A DNA stretch of 64,000 nt from Acinetobacter kookii. GTDB taxonomy: Bacteria > Pseudomonadota > Gammaproteobacteria > Pseudomonadales > Moraxellaceae. Under the pieces are notes generated by a model. That model was given only the letters and a program-made list of their open reading frames with translations. It ran no database searches and was not told where the DNA came from. Of the stretch, positions 57,007 through 64,000 are shown one piece after another. Position 1 is the first letter of the stretch, and each line of letters begins with the position of its first letter. The DNA is taken from contig NZ_FMYO01000001.1 of NCBI RefSeq assembly GCF_900096895.1, positions 186,001 through 250,000 on the forward strand, read 5' to 3'. A program made the position numbers and the translations under genes.

Positions 57007-57828
57007 ATGCATCAAACTTCAACATTGGTCGAGCAGATTGTTGAAGCCTGGACACAACTGCAAAGCCAGCAGCCTTTGGTGCAATGCATGACCAACAGTG
57101 TTGCAGCGAATTATGCAGCTAATGTATTGCTGGCTGCAGGTGCCTCGCCAGCCATGATTGACAATCCGTTCGAAGCCGAAAGCTTTACCACGATTGCCGC
57201 TGCACTGAGCATTAATTTGGGCACCCCAACTCAGGAACAGATGCAGGCCATGCAAATTTCTGCACAAACGGCGCAGCGTACCCATACTCCGTGGGTGCTC
57301 GACCCAGTTGGTTATGGTCCCATTCTAAAATGGCGCTCGGACATGGTGGATGAATTACTGCAATACCATCCCACGGTCATTCGCGGTAATGCTTCCGAAA
57401 TCAGTACGCTTGCAGGCAACCAGGTAGAATCCAAAGGCGTGGATAGCACTTTGGACAGTGCCGATGTCTATCATCAGGCTAAAGTACTGTTAGCCCATGC
57501 TGACTGTATTGCCATTTCTGGTGAATCCGATTTTATTTTGACTAAAGAGCTAGATGTCGTAATTCAGGTCAATGGCGGTTCTTATTTACAGCCCAAAGTC
57601 ACTGCGACAGGTTGTGCACTGGGTGCATTAATCGCAGCTTATTGCGCTGTTACGTCACCAACGATTGCGACGATTGCAGCCCATACCCATTTTGCCATTG
57701 CCGGAAAATTGGCATTCGATCAAGCTCAAACGATCGGACATTTTAATGTGGCCTTTATGGATCACATCCACAGTTTAAATCCGGACTTCATCCGGCAATA
57801 TGCGGATCTTAAAATTCTTGCACTTTAA
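57007..57828 (+). CDS. thiM: hydroxyethylthiazole kinase
   Basis: A thiamine salvage enzyme phosphorylating 4-methyl-5-(2-hydroxyethyl)thiazole. It has 273 residues with PLVQCMTNSVAANYAANVLLAAGA at the start, the substrate-binding GASPAMIDNPFE, GNASEIS and the ATP-binding TATGCALGALIAA. The ATG at 57007 is used (AAGGA 8 bases upstream), and the longer frame to 56950 lacks support. No TPP riboswitch is recognisable before it, unlike many thiM genes. Confidence 0.93.
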   Translation: MHQTSTLVEQIVEAWTQLQSQQPLVQCMTNSVAANYAANVLLAAGASPAMIDNPFEAESFTTIAAALSINLGTPTQEQMQAMQISAQTAQRTHTPWVLDPVGYGPILKWRSDMVDELLQYHPTVIRGNASEISTLAGNQVESKGVDSTLDSADVYHQAKVLLAHADCIAISGESDFILTKELDVVIQVNGGSYLQPKVTATGCALGALIAAYCAVTSPTIATIAAHTHFAIAGKLAFDQAQTIGHFNVAFMDHIHSLNPDFIRQYADLKILAL

Positions 57829-57937
57829 GTTTAGTCTTCTTTCCTGTTACTAAGGTTGACCTGGCTCAGATTGTAATGACCGGGTCTAAGCTTATATCCA
57901 TGCAATATCGGTATAAAATGTGAATGATAATGAAAAT

Positions 57938-58669
57938 TTAATAGACTTTCCGGTCTATAAATAAATTAAATAGAGTTTCCAAAATCGTTTGCAAATCCAA
58001 TTTGCAGATACAGAGCAAACCCATGCCATCAAAATAGTCAGGGACATGCTGCATAAAAAAATTGCTATGCGGGGTGGCTTTATTTCTGAGACGTTGAATA
58101 TGTTCGGGTGTCGTTTGGGGCATGACATGAGGATAGACAAAAATATCTTCTCGACGTTTTTGCACTTCAGATTTACGCTGCTGAATCTTTTGGAGAACTG
58201 TTAAATATTGTTGAGGAATTTCTTTGCCTACACGCGGAAAGAAATGTTGTGAGCGGGATGCAAAATAAGTATAAATTTTAGGCTGTATGATGGTCGGCAC
58301 AAACCATAATGGAATGACGGGATGTCGAATCCGGTGATTGATTGCAACCCGGATTGCGGTTTTAAGGGTTCTGTTGCCTTTACGATAAGCCGGTAAAATA
58401 CTCGCCCGGTAACTCACCACAAAGATAGGCTGTCCCTCCAGAGAAAGCTTAAGCACAGGAATAATATTTTGCCCCACCCGTGTATCTTTATGATAATAAT
58501 GAACCACCAGAACAGAAACGGCATCCTGATCATAGACAAAATTATAAATTTCTTCCTCGCACGAATCCGGAAAAATTTGCCGATCAAATTCACAGATCAC
58601 TTTAAAAAAACGATGCTTTTCTTCAGATGCAAGTTTTGCAAAATCGACAATCGTTTCTGTAATACGCAT
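57938..58669 (-). CDS. hypothetical protein, 243 aa
   Basis: A basic soluble protein with a possible acyltransferase-like (GNAT-fold) middle (QPIFVVSYRASILPAYRKGN followed by RTLKTAI), but no clear acetyl-CoA loop, so the family is not assigned. The C-terminal part ends in a hydrophobic stretch (ETLFNLFIDR). The ATG at 58669 is preferred over the TTG at 58672. It stands alone between thiM and the TerC gene's terminator. Confidence 0.6.
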   Translation of the reverse strand: MRITETIVDFAKLASEEKHRFFKVICEFDRQIFPDSCEEEIYNFVYDQDAVSVLVVHYYHKDTRVGQNIIPVLKLSLEGQPIFVVSYRASILPAYRKGNRTLKTAIRVAINHRIRHPVIPLWFVPTIIQPKIYTYFASRSQHFFPRVGKEIPQQYLTVLQKIQQRKSEVQKRREDIFVYPHVMPQTTPEHIQRLRNKATPHSNFFMQHVPDYFDGMGLLCICKLDLQTILETLFNLFIDRKVY

Positions 58670-58822
58670 CAAATTGATCCAATTTTTTGATATTTATGAA
58701 TTATTACTGATTTCAGCTGACTTAAATATCACTAGAAATGGTGATTTAAATCCAATTCATCCATTTTTTCACACGGTTGCCGCATGACTGCACCCTCCTT
58801 GGATATAACAGTAAAGCACAAT

Positions 58823-58854
58823 AAAAAAGCCCAACAGATCAAGTCTGTCAGGCT
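58823..58854 (-). terminator. terminator of the TerC-CBS gene
   Basis: The stem AGCCTGACAGA / TCTGTTGGGCT (with two G-U pairs) is followed by a T-run on the minus strand. Confidence 0.8.
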
Positions 58855-58948
58855 GTTTCGATTGGTCAAAAGAGTGGATTAAAAGATATCAATCTCTGGT
58901 TTCAATCTTAAATCATCCACTTTATTCAACGTGACTTACTCATACTAT

Positions 58949-60475
58949 CTAAGGATAGCTAATAAGCACGGACTTAATCCGGTTCTCTTCCAGTTCAGTC
59001 ACTTCAAAGTAAATGCCACGATATTCCAGTTTAGCTCCCAGACTGACTTTACCGTGAGTTTTTTCCAGAATCAGACCGGCAAGGCTGATATAACCTGCCT
59101 CTTCTTCAACCAAATCCAGCATACCCAGCTCCAGTTCCAGCTGATACACATCAAGCATGCCAGAAGCTTTCCAGGTATGGTCATCAATTTTCACCAGATC
59201 AAGCTGCTCATCGGCATCCGGAAACTCGCCAGCAATCGCCTCAAATACATCCAGAGGAGAAATCAGACCTTGCACATTACCAAATTCGTCACTCACCAAT
59301 ACCAATGAACCTTTCGAGCTACGCAAGGTATTAATGGCATCGATGACTTTCATTTTTTCAAAAATATAAATTGGACGATGGCGTTTGATTAAAGCCTTGA
59401 GCTGTTCTGGATCTTCCAGTACATCAAGGAGCTCTTTAGCCCGAACCACGCTCAGAACCTTATCCAGGTTGCCCCGGCATACTGGAAACAGGCTATGCGG
59501 TACAGCAAGTACCTGTTCACGAATCTGTTCAGCGCTGTCATCCAGATTCACCCAGGAAATCTGGCTTCGAGGTGTCATAATCGAGGCAACTGATCTTTCT
59601 GCCAGGGTTAATACTCCCCCAATCATGTAACGCTCTTCATCAGCAAAGGTTTCTTGTGCTTCAAAGTGTTGTGCACTATCAGCCATGGTTTCCACTTTAC
59701 CACCCATCAATTTCAGGATGGAATCTGCGGTACGATGCCGTAATGGAATTTTGGATTCATGCTTTGTAGCATTGCGTTTTGAAAACTGGTTAAAGGCTTC
59801 AATAAGAATAGCCACACCAATACCTGAATAGATATAACCTTTAGGAATGTGGAAACCAAAACCTTCGGCAATCAGGCTGATCCCGATCAGTAACAGGAAG
59901 CTTAAACACAGGATGACGACAGTCGGATGGCGGTTGACGAATGCCGTCAATGGCTTAGAAGCAATCAACATGACAATCACGGCAATGGTCACAGCAGCCA
60001 TCATCACGTAAATATTATCCACCATCCCCACTGCGGTAATGACAGAATCCAGGGAGAAGACTGCATCCAAGACTATAATTTGCGCTACTACCGCCCAAAA
60101 ACCGGCATAAACAACTGAGGATGTCGATTGAACTTCAATCTTGCCTTCCATTTTTTCATGCAGTTCGGTCACGGCTTTATAGACCAGGAATAATCCACCA
60201 AAGAGTAAAATCAAATCCCGACCTGAGAAGGATAGACCTGCAATTTCAATAATGGGTTTTGTGAGTGTCACTAGCCAAGAAATAACGGATAGAAGCCCCA
60301 AACGCATAATTAATGCGAGAGAAAGGCCAATAATACGTGCTTTATCACGTTGTTCAGGAGGAAGTTTTTCTGCCAAAATGGCAATAAAGACAAGGTTATC
60401 AATACCTAAAACAATTTCTAAAATAATAAGGGTTAGTAAACCCACCCAAATTCCCGGATCTAACAAAAACTCCAT
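58949..60475 (-). CDS. TerC-family membrane protein with CBS and CorC/HlyC domains
   Basis: A 508-residue inner-membrane protein. Residues ~1-235 form the TerC domain of about seven helices with the family motifs [14 protein letters not shown] and [14 protein letters not shown], thought to handle metal ions. Residues ~285-410 hold a CBS pair ([31 protein letters not shown]), and the last ~80 residues form a CorC_HlyC domain. The combination matches the YoaE/YegH/YugS group. Metal transport or tellurite-type resistance is an inference. It is monocistronic. Confidence 0.92.
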   Translation of the reverse strand: MEFLLDPGIWVGLLTLIILEIVLGIDNLVFIAILAEKLPPEQRDKARIIGLSLALIMRLGLLSVISWLVTLTKPIIEIAGLSFSGRDLILLFGGLFLVYKAVTELHEKMEGKIEVQSTSSVVYAGFWAVVAQIIVLDAVFSLDSVITAVGMVDNIYVMMAAVTIAVIVMLIASKPLTAFVNRHPTVVILCLSFLLLIGISLIAEGFGFHIPKGYIYSGIGVAILIEAFNQFSKRNATKHESKIPLRHRTADSILKLMGGKVETMADSAQHFEAQETFADEERYMIGGVLTLAERSVASIMTPRSQISWVNLDDSAEQIREQVLAVPHSLFPVCRGNLDKVLSVVRAKELLDVLEDPEQLKALIKRHRPIYIFEKMKVIDAINTLRSSKGSLVLVSDEFGNVQGLISPLDVFEAIAGEFPDADEQLDLVKIDDHTWKASGMLDVYQLELELGMLDLVEEEAGYISLAGLILEKTHGKVSLGAKLEYRGIYFEVTELEENRIKSVLISYP

Positions 60476-60967
60476 TAGTTCACATCTCCGTTTTCACGAA
60501 TTGGGTTAAAAACAAATTTAAACCGGCACGGCGAGGGATCCATATAAGTGACCTTTTCAACAATAGATAAATTTATTATGCACAATCTGTTAAATTTGTA
60601 ATTAAATTTTTGTATTGTTAGCGCTTTAATCTTAGCCAGATATACAATTCGGCCTATTTTGACGCTTTTACTTCATCTCTTCATCTGATTTTTGGCTTGA
60701 GAAAATATCAGTTTCTCTCATTAACAAGATCAGCCTCCGAAGCTTTTTTCACCCGAATATAAAGATAACCAGGATGATTGAATTGAATCAATGAAAGCTA
60801 AATTCAACCAAACAGGCTTCCACTCCAGGCAACACATTTACAGCACGTGTTAATCTAACCAATGAAAAGTATTGACCGTATAGATAATTTCCAAAATGTG
60901 CCCTCAACCAGTAATGAAGGGGTAGCTTAATTTAGATTTCTTATTTAATTCATGTCAGGTGCGGTCG

Positions 60968-61180
60968 ATGAGCGTTCGTAATTGCCAAAAGTTTAAAATG
61001 TCCTGGCTGCTCACTCCCAATATGACATCCTTACAGCAAGGTTATTTTCAGAACTTATCCAAATCCTCAGGCCCGGGTAGAAGTGTAAATTTTGCTCAAC
61101 TCAGGATATTGCAGGGTATTGCCAGATTTCATCAAGATAAAGCCTCCTGCAGCATATCCGGACTCAACGATCCGGCTTAA
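60968..61180 (+). CDS. uncertain small ORF, 70 aa
   Basis: A frame beginning MSVRNCQKFKMSWLLTPN with AGGTG 6 bases before the ATG. The composition (many Ser/Gln/Lys, no clear secondary pattern) does not look like a conserved protein. The opposite strand also shows interrupted protein-like stretches (AKFTLLPGPEDLDKF and CKDVILGVSSQDILNFWQLR), so this could be antisense to a decayed gene. Confidence 0.2.
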   Translation: MSVRNCQKFKMSWLLTPNMTSLQQGYFQNLSKSSGPGRSVNFAQLRILQGIARFHQDKASCSISGLNDPA

Positions 61181-61238
61181 TTTTATTTTTTGTAAGGAAA
61201 CTTATAATAATAAGTTTGCTTATTGCAATATAAAAAAC

Positions 61239-61258
61239 TTGATATATATTAATATCAA
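61239..61258. promoter_or_regulatory. palindrome upstream of marR copy 1
   Basis: TTGATAT / ATATCAA arms separated by 6 bases, about 90 bases before the start. A candidate operator for a MarR-type dimer. Confidence 0.35.
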
Positions 61259-61349
61259 TAAAAAATGTGTGTTGTTTGGCAAAATCCGATTTAAATAAGA
61301 CGCTTTTCAACAAATTAAAATTACAACAATCTTAGGGAGGCTTTTCTCC

Positions 61350-61817
61350 ATGACTAAAAAGTACAGCAAATTCCTACCTTCCATTGCTGAAGATTTCTCT
61401 TTGGAAAATTTTCCTTATTATTGGGTCACTCAAGTGCATGCCCAATACATACAAAATGTAGATCACGCTTTGAAAAAATATGGTCTGGACAATTCACGTC
61501 GCCGTATTTTACTGTCGCTAAAATCCAAACCGCATGCCAGCGTGTCAGACCTCTCAGAAATGGTCATTTCCAAAATGTCGACCACCACCAAAATCGTCTA
61601 TCGCTTAAAAGATGAAGGACTGGTTGAAACGTATTCATGTGAAGATGACGCCCGTATTACCCGAGTGGTTTTAACGGATAAAGGGCAACAAATGACCAAT
61701 AAGATTAATGACCTGACCAATGTGGTTCTGGAACAATCTTTTGAAGGCCTCACTCCCCTGCAAATTGAAAAGATGATGGAAAGTTTAAAATATATTTTTA
61801 GAAATTTAGCCCATTAA
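61350..61817 (+). CDS. MarR-family regulator, copy 1
   Basis: A 155-residue winged-helix regulator. Residues ~30-60 hold the dimer helix (YIQNVDHALKKYGLDNSRRR) and ~60-115 the DNA-binding core (HASVSDLSEMV, SKMSTTTKIVYRLKDEGLV, then the wing DDARITRVVLTDKG). AGGGAGG lies 11 bases before the ATG. It is one of three tandem paralogs that share this core almost exactly. MarR proteins usually repress divergent or own genes and respond to phenolic or other ligands; the target here is unknown. Confidence 0.9.
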   Translation: MTKKYSKFLPSIAEDFSLENFPYYWVTQVHAQYIQNVDHALKKYGLDNSRRRILLSLKSKPHASVSDLSEMVISKMSTTTKIVYRLKDEGLVETYSCEDDARITRVVLTDKGQQMTNKINDLTNVVLEQSFEGLTPLQIEKMMESLKYIFRNLAH

Positions 61818-61862
61818 GTTGGGTTGAATTCACAAATCAACAAAATTATTTTTTAGTTTTAC

Positions 61863-61878
61863 TTTACAATATTGTAAA
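61863..61878. promoter_or_regulatory. perfect 16-bp palindrome upstream of marR copy 2
   Basis: TTTACAATATTGTAAA, about 85 bases before the start of copy 2. A size and symmetry suitable for a MarR dimer operator. Confidence 0.5.
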
Positions 61879-61962
61879 ATATATTGTTTTCTCTTTAAAT
61901 TCATTAAAAATAAGTTACAATAATAAAATACAATTACAACAATTTCTGGGGAGAAAATACAG

Positions 61963-62427
61963 ATGACAAAAAAATACAGTAAATTTTTACCGTCTACAGA
62001 TAATTTCGATTTGGAAAATTTCCCCTATTACTGGGTAAGCCAAGTCCATGCTCAATACGTACAAAATGTTGATCATGCATTAAAAAAATATGGTCTGGAC
62101 AATTCACGTCGTCGTATTTTACTCGCTTTAAAATCTAGACCGCATGCCAGCGTGTCAGATCTCTCAGAAATGGTGGTGTCCAAAATGTCGACCACCACCA
62201 AAATCGTCTATCGTTTAAAAGATGAAGGTTTAGTTGATACTTATTCTTGTGAAGATGATGCACGCATAACCCGCGTAGTGTTAACCGATAAAGGTGATCA
62301 AATGACGCAGAAAATTAATGACCTGACCAATGTGGTTCTGGAACAGTCCTTTGACGGTTTAACTCCTTTACAAATTGAAAAAATGATGGAAAGTCTGCAA
62401 CATATTTTTAAAAATTTATCACGATAG
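61963..62427 (+). CDS. MarR-family regulator, copy 2
   Basis: A 154-residue paralog with the same architecture. It differs from copy 1 mainly in the first ~20 residues (FLPSTDNFDLENFPYYWVSQ) and in the GLVDTYSCEDD wing. GGGGAG is upstream of the ATG, and the leader ACAATT-ACAACAATTTCTGG resembles that of copy 1, so the duplicated unit included the ribosome-binding region. Confidence 0.9.
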   Translation: MTKKYSKFLPSTDNFDLENFPYYWVSQVHAQYVQNVDHALKKYGLDNSRRRILLALKSRPHASVSDLSEMVVSKMSTTTKIVYRLKDEGLVDTYSCEDDARITRVVLTDKGDQMTQKINDLTNVVLEQSFDGLTPLQIEKMMESLQHIFKNLSR

Positions 62428-62575
62428 TTTAATTTTAAATTTCAGTTAAATACTGACTTTTTCTATTTTAGACTTCGAAAAAATACAAAATTAATACATT
62501 TTATTCTATTTTTTAACGAAAATATTACGTTAATAAATTAAAAGTTGAATTTAAAACAACGGGGAAAATAAGAAA

Positions 62576-63040
62576 ATGACCAAGAAATATAGTAAATTTT
62601 TACTTTTATCCAGTGAAAATTTTGATTTAGAAGAATTTCCCTACTACTGGATTACTCAAGTTCATGCGCAAGGTGTAAAAAAACTAGACCATGCCCTGAA
62701 AAAATATGGCCTGGACAATTCGCGTCGCCGTATTTTACTGTCTCTAAAATCCAAGCCGCATGCCAGCGTATCAGATCTCTCCGAAATGGTGGTGTCCAAA
62801 ATGTCGACCACCACCAAAATCGTCTATCGCCTAAAAGATGAAGGGCTGGTTGAAACGTATTCATGTGAAAATGATGCCCGTATTACCCGAGTAGTCTTAA
62901 CAGATAAAGGACAACAAATGACCCTGAAAATTAAGGATCTGAGTAATATTATTCTGGAACAATCCTACGAGGGTCTAACTCCTTTACAAATTGAAAAAAT
63001 GATGGAAACCCTTAAACAGATTTTTAAAAATCTATCGTAA
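62576..63040 (+). CDS. MarR-family regulator, copy 3
   Basis: A 154-residue paralog with the most diverged N-terminus (FLLLSSENFDLEEFPYYWIT; AQGVKKLDHALKK) but the same DNA-binding core. At the DNA level its core matches copy 2 in some blocks and copy 1 in others. GGGGAAAA precedes the ATG. It is followed after 10 bp by the convergent HMCES-type gene, with no hairpin visible between. Confidence 0.9.
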   Translation: MTKKYSKFLLLSSENFDLEEFPYYWITQVHAQGVKKLDHALKKYGLDNSRRRILLSLKSKPHASVSDLSEMVVSKMSTTTKIVYRLKDEGLVETYSCENDARITRVVLTDKGQQMTLKIKDLSNIILEQSYEGLTPLQIEKMMETLKQIFKNLS

Positions 63041-63050
63041 TAATCGAGGC

Positions 63051-63710
63051 TTAATCGAAAAAATTCAGCTGGGGGCTCATTTTTTCAATTTTTGCTTTTG
63101 GAACATGTGAGCATTCAAACTCAACCTCTGGAAACCCTTCTACAAAACAACGAATATCTGGGGAGTTCCAGCTTAGCCATTCATCTAAACGCTCATGAGG
63201 AATAATAATCACCGAGCGTTTCACATTTCCAGGTTCATGAAAATCTTTCATCATGGGGTGATCAATCGCATCCATCGTAATCATGGTTGCTGAACGAATA
63301 ATTTCCTCTCCGATTCGGCAAATCTCATAGAGCGCTGCAATATAAAAAGCCTGTCCATCCTTTCGCCATACTCCCCAGCGTTGCGGCTTGTTCTCAATAT
63401 ATTTCGACTCATAAAATTCACTCACTGGAATCACGCCAAATTTGCATTTTGAAGCAGCATTGATAAAAGTCGGTTTTTGGAGCAATGTTTCATTTCGAGC
63501 ATTATATGTTTTCAGGGCAATGCTTTTGTCTTCCGCCCATTTCGGTACCATGCCAAACCTAACCTTACGCCACTCCAAACCTTGGGCTGATTTAAATAGC
63601 AAAGGCAACTCATAATTTGGATAGACCTCATCTGGATAGTCAAATGGAATATCAGGAAGATTCAAATCACGGAGCTGCTTTAAATTAAGCGGTTTAAAAT
63701 TAGCGCACAT
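63051..63710 (-). CDS. SOS response-associated peptidase (HMCES/YedK family)
   Basis: A 219-residue protein of the SRAP family, which crosslinks through Cys2 to abasic sites in single-stranded DNA and so protects replication. Cys2 (MCANFKPLN), an Asn in KTYNARNET, the active-site Glu in PVSEFYES and a late His (DFHEPGNVKR) are visible. The normal H-x-R-M-P motif is changed to HEPGN. No SOS box is recognisable upstream by eye. Confidence 0.88.
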   Translation of the reverse strand: MCANFKPLNLKQLRDLNLPDIPFDYPDEVYPNYELPLLFKSAQGLEWRKVRFGMVPKWAEDKSIALKTYNARNETLLQKPTFINAASKCKFGVIPVSEFYESKYIENKPQRWGVWRKDGQAFYIAALYEICRIGEEIIRSATMITMDAIDHPMMKDFHEPGNVKRSVIIIPHERLDEWLSWNSPDIRCFVEGFPEVEFECSHVPKAKIEKMSPQLNFFD

Positions 63711-63763
63711 AAAACCAGATATAAATTGAAACTTACTCTATTATAGCTTGTATGAGATACTTT

Positions 63764-64000
63764 TTACTTTGCTGTACTATGTGGTAGCGTTAACCAATGT
63801 GTACGGCTAAACTCTTCCAATATCCACTGTCCATTAAAGCGCCCCAAGCCTGAATTTTTCTCCCCGCCAAAGGGTGCATTCGGTTGATCCGCCACGGTGA
63901 TGGCATTGATATGCGTCATCCCTGCATCAATTTGCATCGCAAAACGGGTTCCACGTTCTAAATCAGAAGTACATACTGCGCTGGATAGTCCATAAGCCGT
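63764..64000 (-). CDS. aldehyde dehydrogenase, C-terminal part
   Basis: The last 78 residues of an NAD(P)-dependent aldehyde dehydrogenase, cut by the right edge. The sequence contains [19 protein letters not shown], the family's [20 protein letters not shown] block and SGLGRFNG, equal to the C-terminal PFGG-x-K-x-SG-x-GR motif. The frame is open to base 64000. The substrate cannot be judged from this part. Confidence 0.92.
   Translation of the reverse strand, partial: TAYGLSSAVCTSDLERGTRFAMQIDAGMTHINAITVADQPNAPFGGEKNSGLGRFNGQWILEEFSRTHWLTLPHSTAK

Larger units (their letters stand above)
60476..61349. other. 874-bp region with apparent gene relics and the first marR promoter
   Basis: No confident gene. 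On the minus strand, 60708-60870 reads in pieces like protein in shifted frames: LVRLTRAVNVLPGVEACLVE and, one frameshift away, FNHPGYLYIRVKKASEADLV followed by NERN and stop. On the plus strand a 70-codon frame lies at 60968-61180. The last ~150 bases are very AT-rich and hold a palindrome ahead of marR copy 1. The region looks like decayed coding DNA. Confidence 0.35.

Overview
The window looks like chromosomal DNA of an Acinetobacter-type gammaproteobacterium (Moraxellaceae). The evidence is the moderate to low GC content, the gene families and order (prfA-prmC, ppsR/ppsA, cyoABCDE, rpsF-rpsR-rplI-dnaB-alr) and an AceI-type PACE efflux gene beside a divergent LysR gene. The species cannot be fixed from sequence reading alone. 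I see no rRNA, tRNA, CRISPR array, prophage or complete insertion sequence.

Layout: 1-2.0 kb holds release factor 1 and its methylase. 2.3-4.2 kb is a tandem triplication of secreted glycine-zipper proteins, each copy with its own near-identical terminator. 4.3-8 kb has a luciferase-like oxidoreductase, a two-gene unit of a di-iron ferritin-like protein plus a protein that matches only the middle third of a Baeyer-Villiger/flavin monooxygenase, and a secreted unknown. 8-11.4 kb is the divergent ppsR/ppsA pair for gluconeogenic PEP synthesis and its control. 11.5-17.5 kb carries an RDD protein and the cytochrome bo3 oxidase operon. 17.7-22.3 kb is the S6/S18/L9 operon, dnaB and alr; a 286-bp MITE-like element with an 8-bp target duplication sits inside the loop of the dnaB terminator.

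22.3-27.3 kb is the Anbu cluster (proteasome-like hydrolase, transglutaminase-like protease, alpha-E protein, circularly permuted ATP-grasp) with a divergent WYL regulator. 27.8-37.4 kb has an FMN glutamate-synthase-like protein, a hydrolase-YdcF-murB-phosphatase run, an alcohol dehydrogenase, a thioesterase and dnaX. 37.5-43.5 kb has an NlpE-like lipoprotein, a serine hydrolase and a MaoC / FabG4-like / thiolase group able to carry acyl-CoA chemistry. 43.6-50.3 kb has a glycine-zipper protein, the AceI/LysR pair, transaldolase, LysE and BenE transporters, a broken SMR efflux gene and a lipoprotein esterase. 50.5-60.5 kb has two tandem universal stress proteins, pepN, a zinc-ribbon protein of unknown role, thiM and a TerC-CBS protein.

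60.5-64 kb begins with about 870 bp of apparent gene relics. Three tandem MarR paralogs with almost identical DNA-binding cores follow, then an HMCES/YedK-type protein and the end of an aldehyde dehydrogenase. The most unusual signals are the MITE inside the dnaB terminator, the tandem MarR and glycine-zipper triplications, the di-iron/monooxygenase-fragment pair, large inverted repeats upstream of cyoA and dnaB, and a short minus-strand transcription unit at about 27.3-27.5 kb.
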